From the NCBI RefSeq assembly GCF_030687835.1, contig NZ_CP117449.1, forward strand, positions 2,232,001 to 2,296,000: a DNA stretch of 64,000 bases, read 5' to 3'. Shown here one piece after another: positions 55,869-63,292 of this stretch. Within the stretch, counting starts at the first letter, position 1. Every line of letters begins with the position of its first letter. The position numbers and the translations under genes are program-made. The notes below the pieces were generated by a model. That model saw nothing but the letters and a program-made list of their open reading frames with translations, was not told where the DNA came from and did no database searches. The stretch is from Pseudomonas hefeiensis. GTDB lineage: Bacteria; Pseudomonadota; Gammaproteobacteria; Pseudomonadales; Pseudomonadaceae.

Positions 55869-57809
55869 TCAGGTGGCCTTGGGCGTTTTGCGAGGTGCGC
55901 CCTTGGCCTTGCGCTTGGCCGGCTTGCGTTTGTTTTTCCATGGGGTGGCCCCACGGCCGGCAGGGCTGGCCGGGCCGTTGATGGTCAGGTTCATGCCCTG
56001 GCAGCGAGCGATGTGTTTGCTCATCCAGGCGGCCTGGCGGGTCACGAATTCTTCCAGGCTCATTTCACCGCTTTGCACCATGTCCAGCGCCTGCTCCCAG
56101 ATGGCGGTGGTGCCTGGATCGGCGATGGCACGGGGCACCGCATCAATCAGGCTGAAGGCCGCCGGTGTGGCGGACAAGGCCTTGCCGTTTTTCACCAGAT
56201 AACCGCGCTCGAGCAGGCCCTGGATGATCGAGGCCCGGGTCGCTTCGGTGCCGATGCCGGTGGTGTCCTTGAGCTTTTGCTTGAGCAGCGGGTCCTCCAC
56301 CAGCCGGGCAACGTTCTTCATCGCCTTGATCAGGTCGCCCTCGGTGAACGGCTTGGGGGGCTGCGTCCACAGGTCCTTGGGTTTCACCTCGTCGACGGTG
56401 CAGTCGCGACCTTCGACCAAGGCCGGCAAGGTTTGTGGTGCCGGTGCTTCACGGCCTCGTGCCGGGGCCAGCGCTTCGGGCAGGGCGCGTTTCCAGCCGG
56501 GTTCGACGATCTGCTTGCCCACGGCCCGCAGTGCCTGGGCGGCGCAGTCGAAGTCGGCCTGGGTCCGGTCGTATTCGTGGTTGGGCAGGAACTGCGCCAG
56601 GTATCGCGCCCGTATCAGCGTATAGACGGCCCGCTGCTTGCCGGCGAGCTTGTCGAGGTTCTTCGCCGCCGCGGTGGGGATGATGCCGTGGTGGGCGCTG
56701 ACCTTGGCGTCGTTCCAGGCCCGGGATTTGCGCTGCGGCTGCAAGTGCTCGCGCAGTGGCGCAAGACCCGGGTCGGCTTGGGCGAGGGCGGCGAGGATGG
56801 CCGCAGCTTCGCTGTGCTGGCTCAAAGGCAGGAAACCGCAATCGCTGCGCGGATAGGTGATGAGCTTGTAGGTCTCGTACAGCGACTGGGCAATGTCCAG
56901 GGTTTCCTGGGCACCGAGGCCGAGTTTCTTCGAGCAGACTTCCTGCAGGGTACCCAGGTCAAACGGCAACGGCGCCGCTTCGCGCAGGCGCTCGGTACGC
57001 ACTTTCATCACCCGGGCGGTAGCAGCGTTGCTCATGGCCAGGGCAGCGTCGCGGGCCAGGGCCTGGTTCAGGCAACGCTCCTGGTCGTCGCAGGCATCCG
57101 GGTCGGCGCGCCACTGGGCAGTGAAGACGGTGCCGTCGTGGCGCAGTTGCACGTCGATGGCCCAGTAGGCGACCGGCACGAAATCCGCGATGCTGCGGTC
57201 ACGATCCACCACCAGTCGCAGGGTGGGTGTCTGCACGCGGCCTACCGGCAGCACGCCCTGATAACCGGACTGGCGCCCGAGCAGAGTGAACAGGCGGCTC
57301 ATGTTCATGCCGATCAGCCAGTCGGCCCGGGAGCGGCCGAGAGCCGAATGGTAGAGGTTGAAGGTTTCGGCGCCCGGCTTGAGTGCGGCCAGGGCCTTGC
57401 GGATCGACGCTTCGTCCAGGGCTGACAGCCACAGCCGCTGGATCGGCCCGCGATAGCGGCAATGCTCCACCAGTTCACGGGCGATCATTTCGCCTTCACG
57501 GTCGGCGTCGGTGGCGATGACCAGCGACTTGGCTTCCCCCAACAGGCGCTTGACCGCCTTGTACTGGCCCGCGGTTTTCGGTTTGACGGTCATTTTCCAC
57601 TGCGTCGGCACGATAGGCAGGTCTGCCAGTACCCAGCGCTTGTAGCGGGCATCGTAGGCGTCCGGCGGGGCGGTTTCCAGCAGATGGCCGATGCACCAGG
57701 TGACTGTGACGTTCGCGCCCAGCCAGCAACCGTCACCGCGCCGCGTGGCACCGAGCACGGCAGCGATGTCCTTGGCCTGGGACGGTTTTTCACACAGGTA
57801 CAGCTGCAT
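55869..57809 (-). CDS. topB: DNA topoisomerase III
   Basis: Type IA topoisomerase that relaxes and decatenates DNA. The 646-residue protein has the TOPRIM domain (MQLYLCEKPSQAKDIAAVLGA, VIATDADREGEMIARELVEHC), the active-site tyrosine in LITYPRSDCGFLP and GRVQTPTLRLVVDRDR, and a lysine-rich C-terminal tail (KNKRKPAKRKAKGAPRKTPKAT). AAAAGGG precedes the ATG. A 30-bp palindrome with a LexA-type core lies 65-95 bases upstream. Confidence 0.96.
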   Translation of the reverse strand: MQLYLCEKPSQAKDIAAVLGATRRGDGCWLGANVTVTWCIGHLLETAPPDAYDARYKRWVLADLPIVPTQWKMTVKPKTAGQYKAVKRLLGEAKSLVIATDADREGEMIARELVEHCRYRGPIQRLWLSALDEASIRKALAALKPGAETFNLYHSALGRSRADWLIGMNMSRLFTLLGRQSGYQGVLPVGRVQTPTLRLVVDRDRSIADFVPVAYWAIDVQLRHDGTVFTAQWRADPDACDDQERCLNQALARDAALAMSNAATARVMKVRTERLREAAPLPFDLGTLQEVCSKKLGLGAQETLDIAQSLYETYKLITYPRSDCGFLPLSQHSEAAAILAALAQADPGLAPLREHLQPQRKSRAWNDAKVSAHHGIIPTAAAKNLDKLAGKQRAVYTLIRARYLAQFLPNHEYDRTQADFDCAAQALRAVGKQIVEPGWKRALPEALAPARGREAPAPQTLPALVEGRDCTVDEVKPKDLWTQPPKPFTEGDLIKAMKNVARLVEDPLLKQKLKDTTGIGTEATRASIIQGLLERGYLVKNGKALSATPAAFSLIDAVPRAIADPGTTAIWEQALDMVQSGEMSLEEFVTRQAAWMSKHIARCQGMNLTINGPASPAGRGATPWKNKRKPAKRKAKGAPRKTPKAT

Positions 57810-57873
57810 AGCGCCCTTTTCCTAAGCAGATTTCATGGGGCTGTAGCATGGTCATGGATGGGCATCGGAGCAA

Positions 57874-57903
57874 GTTTTATCTGTATGGATATACAGATAA
57901 AAC
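57874..57903. promoter_or_regulatory. 30-bp palindrome with a LexA-type SOS-box core
   Basis: The arms GTTTTATCTGTAT / ATACAGATAAAAC (13 bp each, perfect) flank GGAT. The central CTGTATGGATATACAG (57881-57896) matches the gammaproteobacterial LexA consensus CTG-N10-CAG with perfect CTGTAT/ATACAG halves. It sits about 65 bases upstream of topB (minus) and about 150 bases upstream of the response-regulator gene (plus). It may control one or both. The long arms go beyond a normal SOS box. Confidence 0.7.
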
Positions 57904-58050
57904 GTTGCGGTGCGTTGCTCCAGGGCGGTTATCGCAACGTTTGGCGGTGTATTTGCACGCAGAATGAATTTCTCGCAAGGGCATCGCTCATAACTTGCAG
58001 AGCGGTTGAAACCGCAAAGAACGTTTATGGGGTCAAGGAGAGTCACTTTC

Positions 58051-58458
58051 ATGAATTCGATGCCAAAGGGCAACGGACAGGCGACCGCGCGTTTGATTCT
58101 TGTCGTAGAAGATGATCAGACGATTCTGGAGTTTCTGTGCGAAATCCTGCAGGACGAGGGCTTTGCCGTGGAGCCCCGGGAAAGCGCCGACGCGGCGTTG
58201 GAGTTCCTTGAGCTGAGCGCTGACGATGTGGACTTGTTACTCACCGATATCACCATGCCGGGCAAGCTGGACGGCGCGGACCTGGCCAATTTGACCGGTG
58301 AGCGGTGGCCGCAGATACCCTTGTTGATCATGTCCGGTTTTGAAACCCCGGAGAGCGCCGGGATCAAGCACCACGCCTCGTTCATCGCCAAGCCCTGGGC
58401 GCTGGGGCAGATGTTGGATCTGGTGGAGAGCACGGTGAAAAATCATTCTGTGCATTGA
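58051..58458 (+). CDS. Stand-alone response-regulator receiver protein
   Basis: A 135-residue CheY-like receiver domain with no output domain. The acidic pocket is in LILVVEDDQTILEFL (Asp21, Asp22), the phosphorylated residue is Asp66 in VDLLLTDITMPG, and the switch/lysine are LLIMSGFE and SFIAKPWAL. No histidine kinase gene is adjacent. ATG 58051 follows AAGGAG. A LexA-like palindrome and about 150 bases precede it. Confidence 0.93.
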   Translation: MNSMPKGNGQATARLILVVEDDQTILEFLCEILQDEGFAVEPRESADAALEFLELSADDVDLLLTDITMPGKLDGADLANLTGERWPQIPLLIMSGFETPESAGIKHHASFIAKPWALGQMLDLVESTVKNHSVH

Positions 58459-58473
58459 TGGGCGTATCCCGGG

Positions 58474-58509
58474 CCTTATGGCGAGGGAGCAAGCTCCCTC
58501 GCCATAAGG
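58474..58509. repeat. 36-bp perfect hairpin between convergent genes
   Basis: CCTTATGGCGAGGGAG / CTCCCTCGCCATAAGG with loop CAAG, 16-bp perfect arms. Its outer bases differ from the copy at 21795 in a complementary way (TTATGG/CCATAA versus TTGTGG/CCACAA), so pairing is kept. Likely also a bidirectional terminator. Confidence 0.85.
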
Positions 58510-58519
58510 AAGTAGCTCT

Positions 58520-60142
58520 TCAGTTTTTATCCAGGTCCACATTCCGGGTTTCCCGCAGGCAAATCATGCCCACCACCAGGCTCACCCCGGTGATCACCAC
58601 CGGATACCACAGCCCGTAGAAAATGTCCCCGGTGTAAACCACCAGGGCAAACGACACGGTGGGCAGGAAACCGCCGAACCAGCCGTTGCCGATGTGGTAG
58701 GGCAGGGACATGGAGGTGTAGCGGATGCGGGTCGGAAACAGTTCGACCATCAGTGCCGCCAGTGGCCCGTAGCACATGGCTGAAATGATGATCAGCGCCA
58801 CGATCAGCGCCACGATCATCGGCCGGTTGATCTGCTGGGCATCGGCCTGTTGCGGGTAGCCCGCCAGGGTCACTGCGCCGCGCAGGGCGGCTTCGTCGTA
58901 GCCTTCAAGCTTCACATCTCCGACGCTGACCTGCACATCACTGCCGGCCGGCGCCGCGACACTGCTGTAGGGCAGGCCTTGCTTGACCAGGAAGGTCTTG
59001 ACCTTGTCGCATGGGCTATCGAAGCGCGCCTTGCCCACCGGGTCGAACTGGAAGGTGCATGTGGCCGGATCGGCGATCACAGTGATCGGCGCCTGACGGC
59101 TCGCCAGGTCGATGGCCGGGTTGGCGTAGTGGGCCAGTGTCTTGAAGATCGGAAAGTACAATGCCGTTGCCAGCAACAGGCCAATCATCAGCACCGGTTT
59201 GCGCCCGACTTTGTCCGACAGCCAGCCAAAAAAGATGAAGAACGGGGCGCCGATGACCACGCTGACGATCAGCAGGCTGTTGGCCAGGGCCGGATCCATC
59301 TTCAGGAACTGGGTGAGGAAAAACAGCACGTAGAACTGCGCGGCGTAGAAGGTCACCGCTTGCCCGGCGTTGATGCTGAACAGGGCGATCAGCACCACCT
59401 TGAGGTTTTCCCACTTACCAAAGGATTCGCGGATCGGCGCCTTGCAGCACTTGCCTTCTTCTTTCATTTTCAAGAAGGACGGCGATTCGTGCAGGCTCAG
59501 GCGAATCCAGGTGGAGATGCCCAGCAACACGATCGACAGCAGAAACGGAATGCGCCAGCCCCAGACTTCGAACTGATCGCCCGTGAAATAACGACAGCCC
59601 AGTACCACCAGCAGCGAGAGCAGCAGCCCGAGGGTGGCAGTGGACTGAATCCAGCTGGTGTGGAAGCCGCGCTTGCCCATCGGCGCGTGTTCGGCGACGT
59701 AGGTGGCGGCGCCGCCGTACTCACCACCCAGGGCCAGGCCCTGAAGCATGCGCAGCACCACCAGGATGATGGGCGCGGCAATGCCGATGCTGGCGTAGTT
59801 GGGCAACAGGCCGACGCAGAACGTCGCCAGGCCCATGAGCACGATGGTGGCCAGGAAGGTGTATTTGCGTCCGATCATGTCTCCCAGCCGTCCGAACACC
59901 AGTGCGCCGAAAGGCCGCACGATAAAGCCGGCGGCGAATGCCATCAGGGCGAAGATGAATGCCGTGGTGTCGTTGACCCCGGCAAAGAACTGCTTGCTGA
60001 TCACCGCCGCCAGGGCGCCATAGAGGAAAAAGTCGTACCACTCGAACACCGTCCCCAAGGACGAGGCGAAGATGACTTTCTGGGTTTCCTGGCTGGTGCC
60101 GGCGCTGCGCGTGGCTTCCAGGGACTGAACATGTTCAGACAT
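58520..60142 (-). CDS. MHS-family MFS metabolite:proton symporter
   Basis: A 540-residue transporter of the metabolite:H+ symporter family (like KgtP, ProP, ShiA). The hallmarks are ASSLGTVFEWYDFFLYGALAAVI, FGRLGDMIGRKYTFLATI, LALGGEYGGAATYVAEHAP, and FFGWLSDKVGRKPVL. It is about 100 residues longer than usual owing to an extra hydrophilic segment (about 345-435; ADPATCTFQFDPVGKARFDSPCDKV) between two C-terminal helices. The start is ATG 60142 with GAGGGATACCC upstream; the IS110 element lies just 107 bases before it. Substrate unknown. Confidence 0.9.
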   Translation of the reverse strand: MSEHVQSLEATRSAGTSQETQKVIFASSLGTVFEWYDFFLYGALAAVISKQFFAGVNDTTAFIFALMAFAAGFIVRPFGALVFGRLGDMIGRKYTFLATIVLMGLATFCVGLLPNYASIGIAAPIILVVLRMLQGLALGGEYGGAATYVAEHAPMGKRGFHTSWIQSTATLGLLLSLLVVLGCRYFTGDQFEVWGWRIPFLLSIVLLGISTWIRLSLHESPSFLKMKEEGKCCKAPIRESFGKWENLKVVLIALFSINAGQAVTFYAAQFYVLFFLTQFLKMDPALANSLLIVSVVIGAPFFIFFGWLSDKVGRKPVLMIGLLLATALYFPIFKTLAHYANPAIDLASRQAPITVIADPATCTFQFDPVGKARFDSPCDKVKTFLVKQGLPYSSVAAPAGSDVQVSVGDVKLEGYDEAALRGAVTLAGYPQQADAQQINRPMIVALIVALIIISAMCYGPLAALMVELFPTRIRYTSMSLPYHIGNGWFGGFLPTVSFALVVYTGDIFYGLWYPVVITGVSLVVGMICLRETRNVDLDKN

Positions 60143-60250
60143 TTGGGTATCCCTCACAGTGATTGTTTTTGTTGTTCCACTGTCGACGCCGGTACAGCGT
60201 CTCCTGTTTTGATACGTTCCCTTTGCTTACATACATTCCCCTTGTGGGAG
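60143..60250. other. Promoter gap between the IS110 copy 2 and the MHS transporter
   Basis: About 107 bases remain between the transporter start and the insertion point, where TGTGGGAG (60243-60250) is the left part of the split REP. The IS lies in the same orientation as the transporter gene and could have moved its promoter or supplied transcription. Confidence 0.5.
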
Positions 60251-60253
60251 ATT

Positions 60254-61216
60254 CTATGTTGCAGGGCAACCCTGCAACATAGGTGTCGGCTGGTACTCGC
60301 TCTGATTTTTCATCAAAGCAAATGCCACCCGGCATAACTTTCGGGCCAGCACCACCAATGCCTGGGTTTTTGAGAAACCTCTCGCCAGGTATGACTCGTA
60401 GAACGGCTTCCATCTAGGCGAGCGGCGTGCTGTCATTGCAGCGATATGAGCCAATCGGCGTATCTCTGAATCGCCCTTCTTGGTGAGGTGCCGTTGACCC
60501 TTCTTTTTTCCGGAGTCATCGACCCTCAAGTCCATCCCCAAAAACGCGATAAATGCATCGCTGTCCGCAAAATCACCTCGCATGAAACTCGTCGCCAATC
60601 CAGTAGCGACCAGTTCACCAACGCCCTCGATGGCTTTGCAGCGGCCGATATTCGCCTCAATTCCCGCTTCTTTGCTGACTTTTCGTAGCAACTTCTGAAT
60701 GGCCTGAATCGCCTGTTCGAACGCCTTTTGCTGAGTGGCCAGCGTTTTTTTTAACAGAGGCTCATCGTGCCAGCTCAACATCAGGCCGGTATGGTTCTTG
60801 ACCAGCGTCGCACGCCTATGAAGCAGGCTTTTTAACGTCGTGTAGGCTTTCGGTGGCGGGCTCCAGAGCCGCAACTCGTGCTGTTCATTGGTTAAATACC
60901 GCGCCAGCAGACGAGCATCACAAGGATCGTTCTTAGCCCGCTGGCCGATGCCGCGACGATAATTGCTCACCCGATAAGCATCCACGACATAGACCTGATG
61001 CCCCATCGCATGAGCCAGCTCGACGGTGTCCAGGTGGTAGATGTTGGTTGCTTCGACGGCTAGAGCACTTTGGGCGGGCAACGTTTTAAGCCAGCGTTTG
61101 AGGGATGTTCGGTCATTCTTGATGGTGTCAGTGGTTTGCAGGTCATAGCGATAAACAACAACTTCGGCCTTGGCTATATCAATACCAACAACCGTCTGCG
61201 AGGTAAGGATTGTCAT
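60254..61216 (-). CDS. IS110-family transposase (bridge-RNA-type recombinase)
   Basis: A 320-residue DEDD recombinase, a divergent paralogue of the protein at 40529-41476. The RuvC-like motif VVGIDIAKAEV, EATNIYHLDTVELAHA, KNDPCDARLLARYL and the Transposase_20 region AIEGVGELVATGLATSFMRGDFADSDAFIAFLGMDLRVDDSGKKKG align with the other in order. The stop TAG lies four bases before the CT at the right edge. GAGGATTCGCT precedes the start on the minus strand. Confidence 0.95.
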   Translation of the reverse strand: MTILTSQTVVGIDIAKAEVVVYRYDLQTTDTIKNDRTSLKRWLKTLPAQSALAVEATNIYHLDTVELAHAMGHQVYVVDAYRVSNYRRGIGQRAKNDPCDARLLARYLTNEQHELRLWSPPPKAYTTLKSLLHRRATLVKNHTGLMLSWHDEPLLKKTLATQQKAFEQAIQAIQKLLRKVSKEAGIEANIGRCKAIEGVGELVATGLATSFMRGDFADSDAFIAFLGMDLRVDDSGKKKGQRHLTKKGDSEIRRLAHIAAMTARRSPRWKPFYESYLARGFSKTQALVVLARKLCRVAFALMKNQSEYQPTPMLQGCPAT

Positions 61217-61417
61217 AGCGAATCCTCGGAGCTAGGGTTTAGGTGCTTGTCGGGGTCTACCTTTGCGCTGGCTTGCCTCTATTGTCGGTTTTACCGATGA
61301 ATTCCTTATTGGCGCTTTGGGTAGAAGGGGCGGGACGAGAAGTCTCCCACGGTCCGTACTGGCTAGAGTCGGAATCGAGCTTTTAGTCCCGCCCACCCCT
61401 TCAAGTCTAAACATACA
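61217..61417 (-). ncRNA. Candidate bridge RNA of IS110 copy 2
   Basis: The leader (minus strand) aligns with copy 1 through GACTTGAAGGG, CAGTACGGACCGTGGGAGA and GCGCCAATAAGGAATT. Stem GGGCGGGAC (plus-strand 61386-61394) pairs with GTCCCGCCC (61328-61336), at the same place as GGAGGAGGG/CCCTCCTCC in copy 1: different bases, pairing kept. The loop keeps GTGGGAG (61344-61350 complement) and has AGCTCGAT (61374-61381 complement) for the left target half. GCAAG (61272-61276 complement) could pair with the element's own CTTGT end through one G-U. Confidence 0.65.
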
Positions 61418-61503
61418 AGCGGGCTTGCTCGCGAAGGCGGTAGGCCAGTCGACATCATCGTTAGCTGACACACCGTCTTCGCGAGCAAGCCCGCTCCCAC
61501 AGG
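61418..61503. repeat. REPIN whose first REP is split by IS110 copy 2
   Basis: GCGGGCTTGCTCGCGAAGG (start, cut by the IS) and CTTCGCGAGCAAGCCCGCTC plus CCACAG (end, intact). Confidence 0.9.
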
Positions 61504-61519
61504 GGGACTTGCTTGTTCT

Positions 61520-63163
61520 TCAGGCCGTGACAGGGTCTTTTTGGGGCGAGGTGCTGCGGATGTCCGCTTCAAGCATCATCTGTGCGGCCTTCTCGGCAAT
61601 CATCAGCGTCGGCGAGCAGGTGTTGCCCGAGGTGATGCGCGGCATGATCGAGGCGTCGGCGACGCGCAGGCCGTTGACGCCGTGGACCCACAGTTGTGCA
61701 TCCACCACCGCGTCACGGTCCTGGCCCATGCGGCAGGTGCCCACCGGGTGGAAAATCGTCGTGCCTATACGGGCGGCGGCCTGGTGCAGTTCTTCCTCGG
61801 TTTGCAGGCTTGGTCCCGGCAGGTATTCCACCGGCTTGAAGGCGCTCAACGCCGGGGCGGCAACGATGCGTCGGGTCAGGCGGATGGCGTCGGCGGCGAC
61901 CCGCAAGTCTTCGGGATGGCTCAGGTAATTGGGCTGGATCAGCGGCGCCTCGTGCGGGTCGGCCGAGCGAATGTCTACCCGACCACGGCTTTGCGGACGC
62001 AAGTCACAGACCGACGCAGTGAACGCCGGGAAGCTGTGCAGTGGTTCGCCAAAGCGTTCCAGCGACAACGGCTGCACGTGGTACTCGAGGTTGGCCGAGG
62101 CCTGTTCCGGCCCCGAGCGGGCGAACGCACCGAGTTGGCTGGGGGCCATGGACAGCGGGCCGCTGCGATCATAGAGGTAGCGCAGCCCCATGCCCATCTT
62201 GCCCCACCAAGTGCCGGCGATCTGGTTCAGGGTACGGGCGTTTTCCAACTGGTAGATCAGCCGCAGTTGCAAGTGATCCTGCAAGTTACCGCCCACGCCG
62301 GGCAGCTCATGAACCACGCCTATGCCCAGACGTTGCAACAGGTTGCGCGGACCGATCCCCGAGCGCTGCAAAATACCCGGCGAGCCTACAGCGCCAGCGC
62401 ACAGCACGATTTCCTTGCGCGCCTTGAAAGTCATGCTTTTGCTTTGCCAGCGGGCGCTGACGGCGTGGGCCCGGTTGTCACGCAACAGCACGCGGTCGAC
62501 TTCAACGTCGGTCATTACCGTGAGGTTGGGGCGCTGGCGAACCGGTTTGAGGAAGGCCTTGGCCGCGTTCCAGCGCACCCCGGCTTTCTGGTTGACCTGG
62601 AAGTAGCCGCAGCCTTCGTTGTCGCCGCCGTTGAAGTCGTCGACGCTGGGGATGCCGCTCTGTTCGGCAGCGGTGCGAAACGCATCGAGAATTGGCCATG
62701 ACAGGCGCTGGCGTTCGACCCGCCATTCCCCGGCGGCGCCATGGAACTCGGAGTCTCCGGCAAAGTGGTTTTCGCTTTGTCTGAACAACGGCAGCACGTC
62801 TTTCCAGGCCCAGCCAGGATTGCCCTCGGCGGCCCAGCTGTCGTAATCCGCGGCCTGGCCGCGCATGTAGATCATGCCGTTGATGGAGGAGCACCCGCCC
62901 AGCACCTTGCCCCGTGGGTAACTCAGTGCGCGTCCTTGCAGACCCGGTTGCGCCTCGGTCTTGAAGCACCAGTCGGTGCGCGGGTTGCCGATGCAGAACA
63001 GGTAGCCGACCGGGATGTGAATCCACGGATAGTTGTCGCGCCCGCCCGCCTCAAGCAACAACACCCGGTGTTGCGCGTTGGCGCAAAGCCGGTTGGCCAG
63101 CAGGCATCCGGCAGGGCCGGCGCCCACGATCACGTAATCGTATTCATCGACGACAGGTTGCAT
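61520..63163 (-). CDS. GMC-family FAD oxidoreductase
   Basis: A 547-residue glucose-methanol-choline oxidoreductase of the choline dehydrogenase/AlkJ-like group. The FAD-binding motif is DYVIVGAGPAGCLLANRL with the LLLEAG end. YPRGKVLGGCSSINGMIYMRGQAADYDSW (GMC signature 1), ASPGILQRSGIG-like GAVGSPGILQRSGIGPRN (signature 2), and FHPVGTCRMG with a catalytic histidine follow. I chose ATG 63163 (MQPVVDEYDYVIV) with GAGG 6 bases before it. Substrate alcohol unknown. It is divergent from a LysR gene. Confidence 0.93.
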   Translation of the reverse strand: MQPVVDEYDYVIVGAGPAGCLLANRLCANAQHRVLLLEAGGRDNYPWIHIPVGYLFCIGNPRTDWCFKTEAQPGLQGRALSYPRGKVLGGCSSINGMIYMRGQAADYDSWAAEGNPGWAWKDVLPLFRQSENHFAGDSEFHGAAGEWRVERQRLSWPILDAFRTAAEQSGIPSVDDFNGGDNEGCGYFQVNQKAGVRWNAAKAFLKPVRQRPNLTVMTDVEVDRVLLRDNRAHAVSARWQSKSMTFKARKEIVLCAGAVGSPGILQRSGIGPRNLLQRLGIGVVHELPGVGGNLQDHLQLRLIYQLENARTLNQIAGTWWGKMGMGLRYLYDRSGPLSMAPSQLGAFARSGPEQASANLEYHVQPLSLERFGEPLHSFPAFTASVCDLRPQSRGRVDIRSADPHEAPLIQPNYLSHPEDLRVAADAIRLTRRIVAAPALSAFKPVEYLPGPSLQTEEELHQAAARIGTTIFHPVGTCRMGQDRDAVVDAQLWVHGVNGLRVADASIMPRITSGNTCSPTLMIAEKAAQMMLEADIRSTSPQKDPVTA

Positions 63164-63292
63164 TCGCGACCTCATTTTTGTTCTTGTGGGATGCATCCTA
63201 GTTGTTAGGTTTCGTCAAAAGAATGTTAGTTTTTGCGCAACCGCTGTGCGTTTTTAAACAGTCCTGCTTTCAGGCGTGTTCAAGGATGGCCC

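Larger units (their letters stand above)
60251..61419 (-). mobile_element. IS110-family element, copy 2, inserted in a REP
   Basis: About 1.17 kb on the minus strand. The minus-strand left edge is CCCG-CT-TGTATGTT (CT at the complement of 61418-61419) and the right edge CATAGAAT-CT-CCCACAAG (CT at the complement of 60249-60250). The first and last eight bases inside are nearly those of copy 1. Joining the flanks restores TTGTGGGAGCGGGCTTGCTC, so the target was the first REP of a REPIN (61420-61503). Confidence 0.9.

Noticed and set aside
55857..57425. 522-codon frame on the plus strand opposite topB
   Set aside because: Shadow of a high-G+C gene: topB is complete with all family motifs, and the opposite frame has no ribosome site or recognisable domain.
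58850..60337. 495-codon frame on the plus strand opposite the MHS transporter
   Set aside because: His/Gln/Arg-rich antisense shadow with no domain; the transporter on the minus strand is unmistakable.
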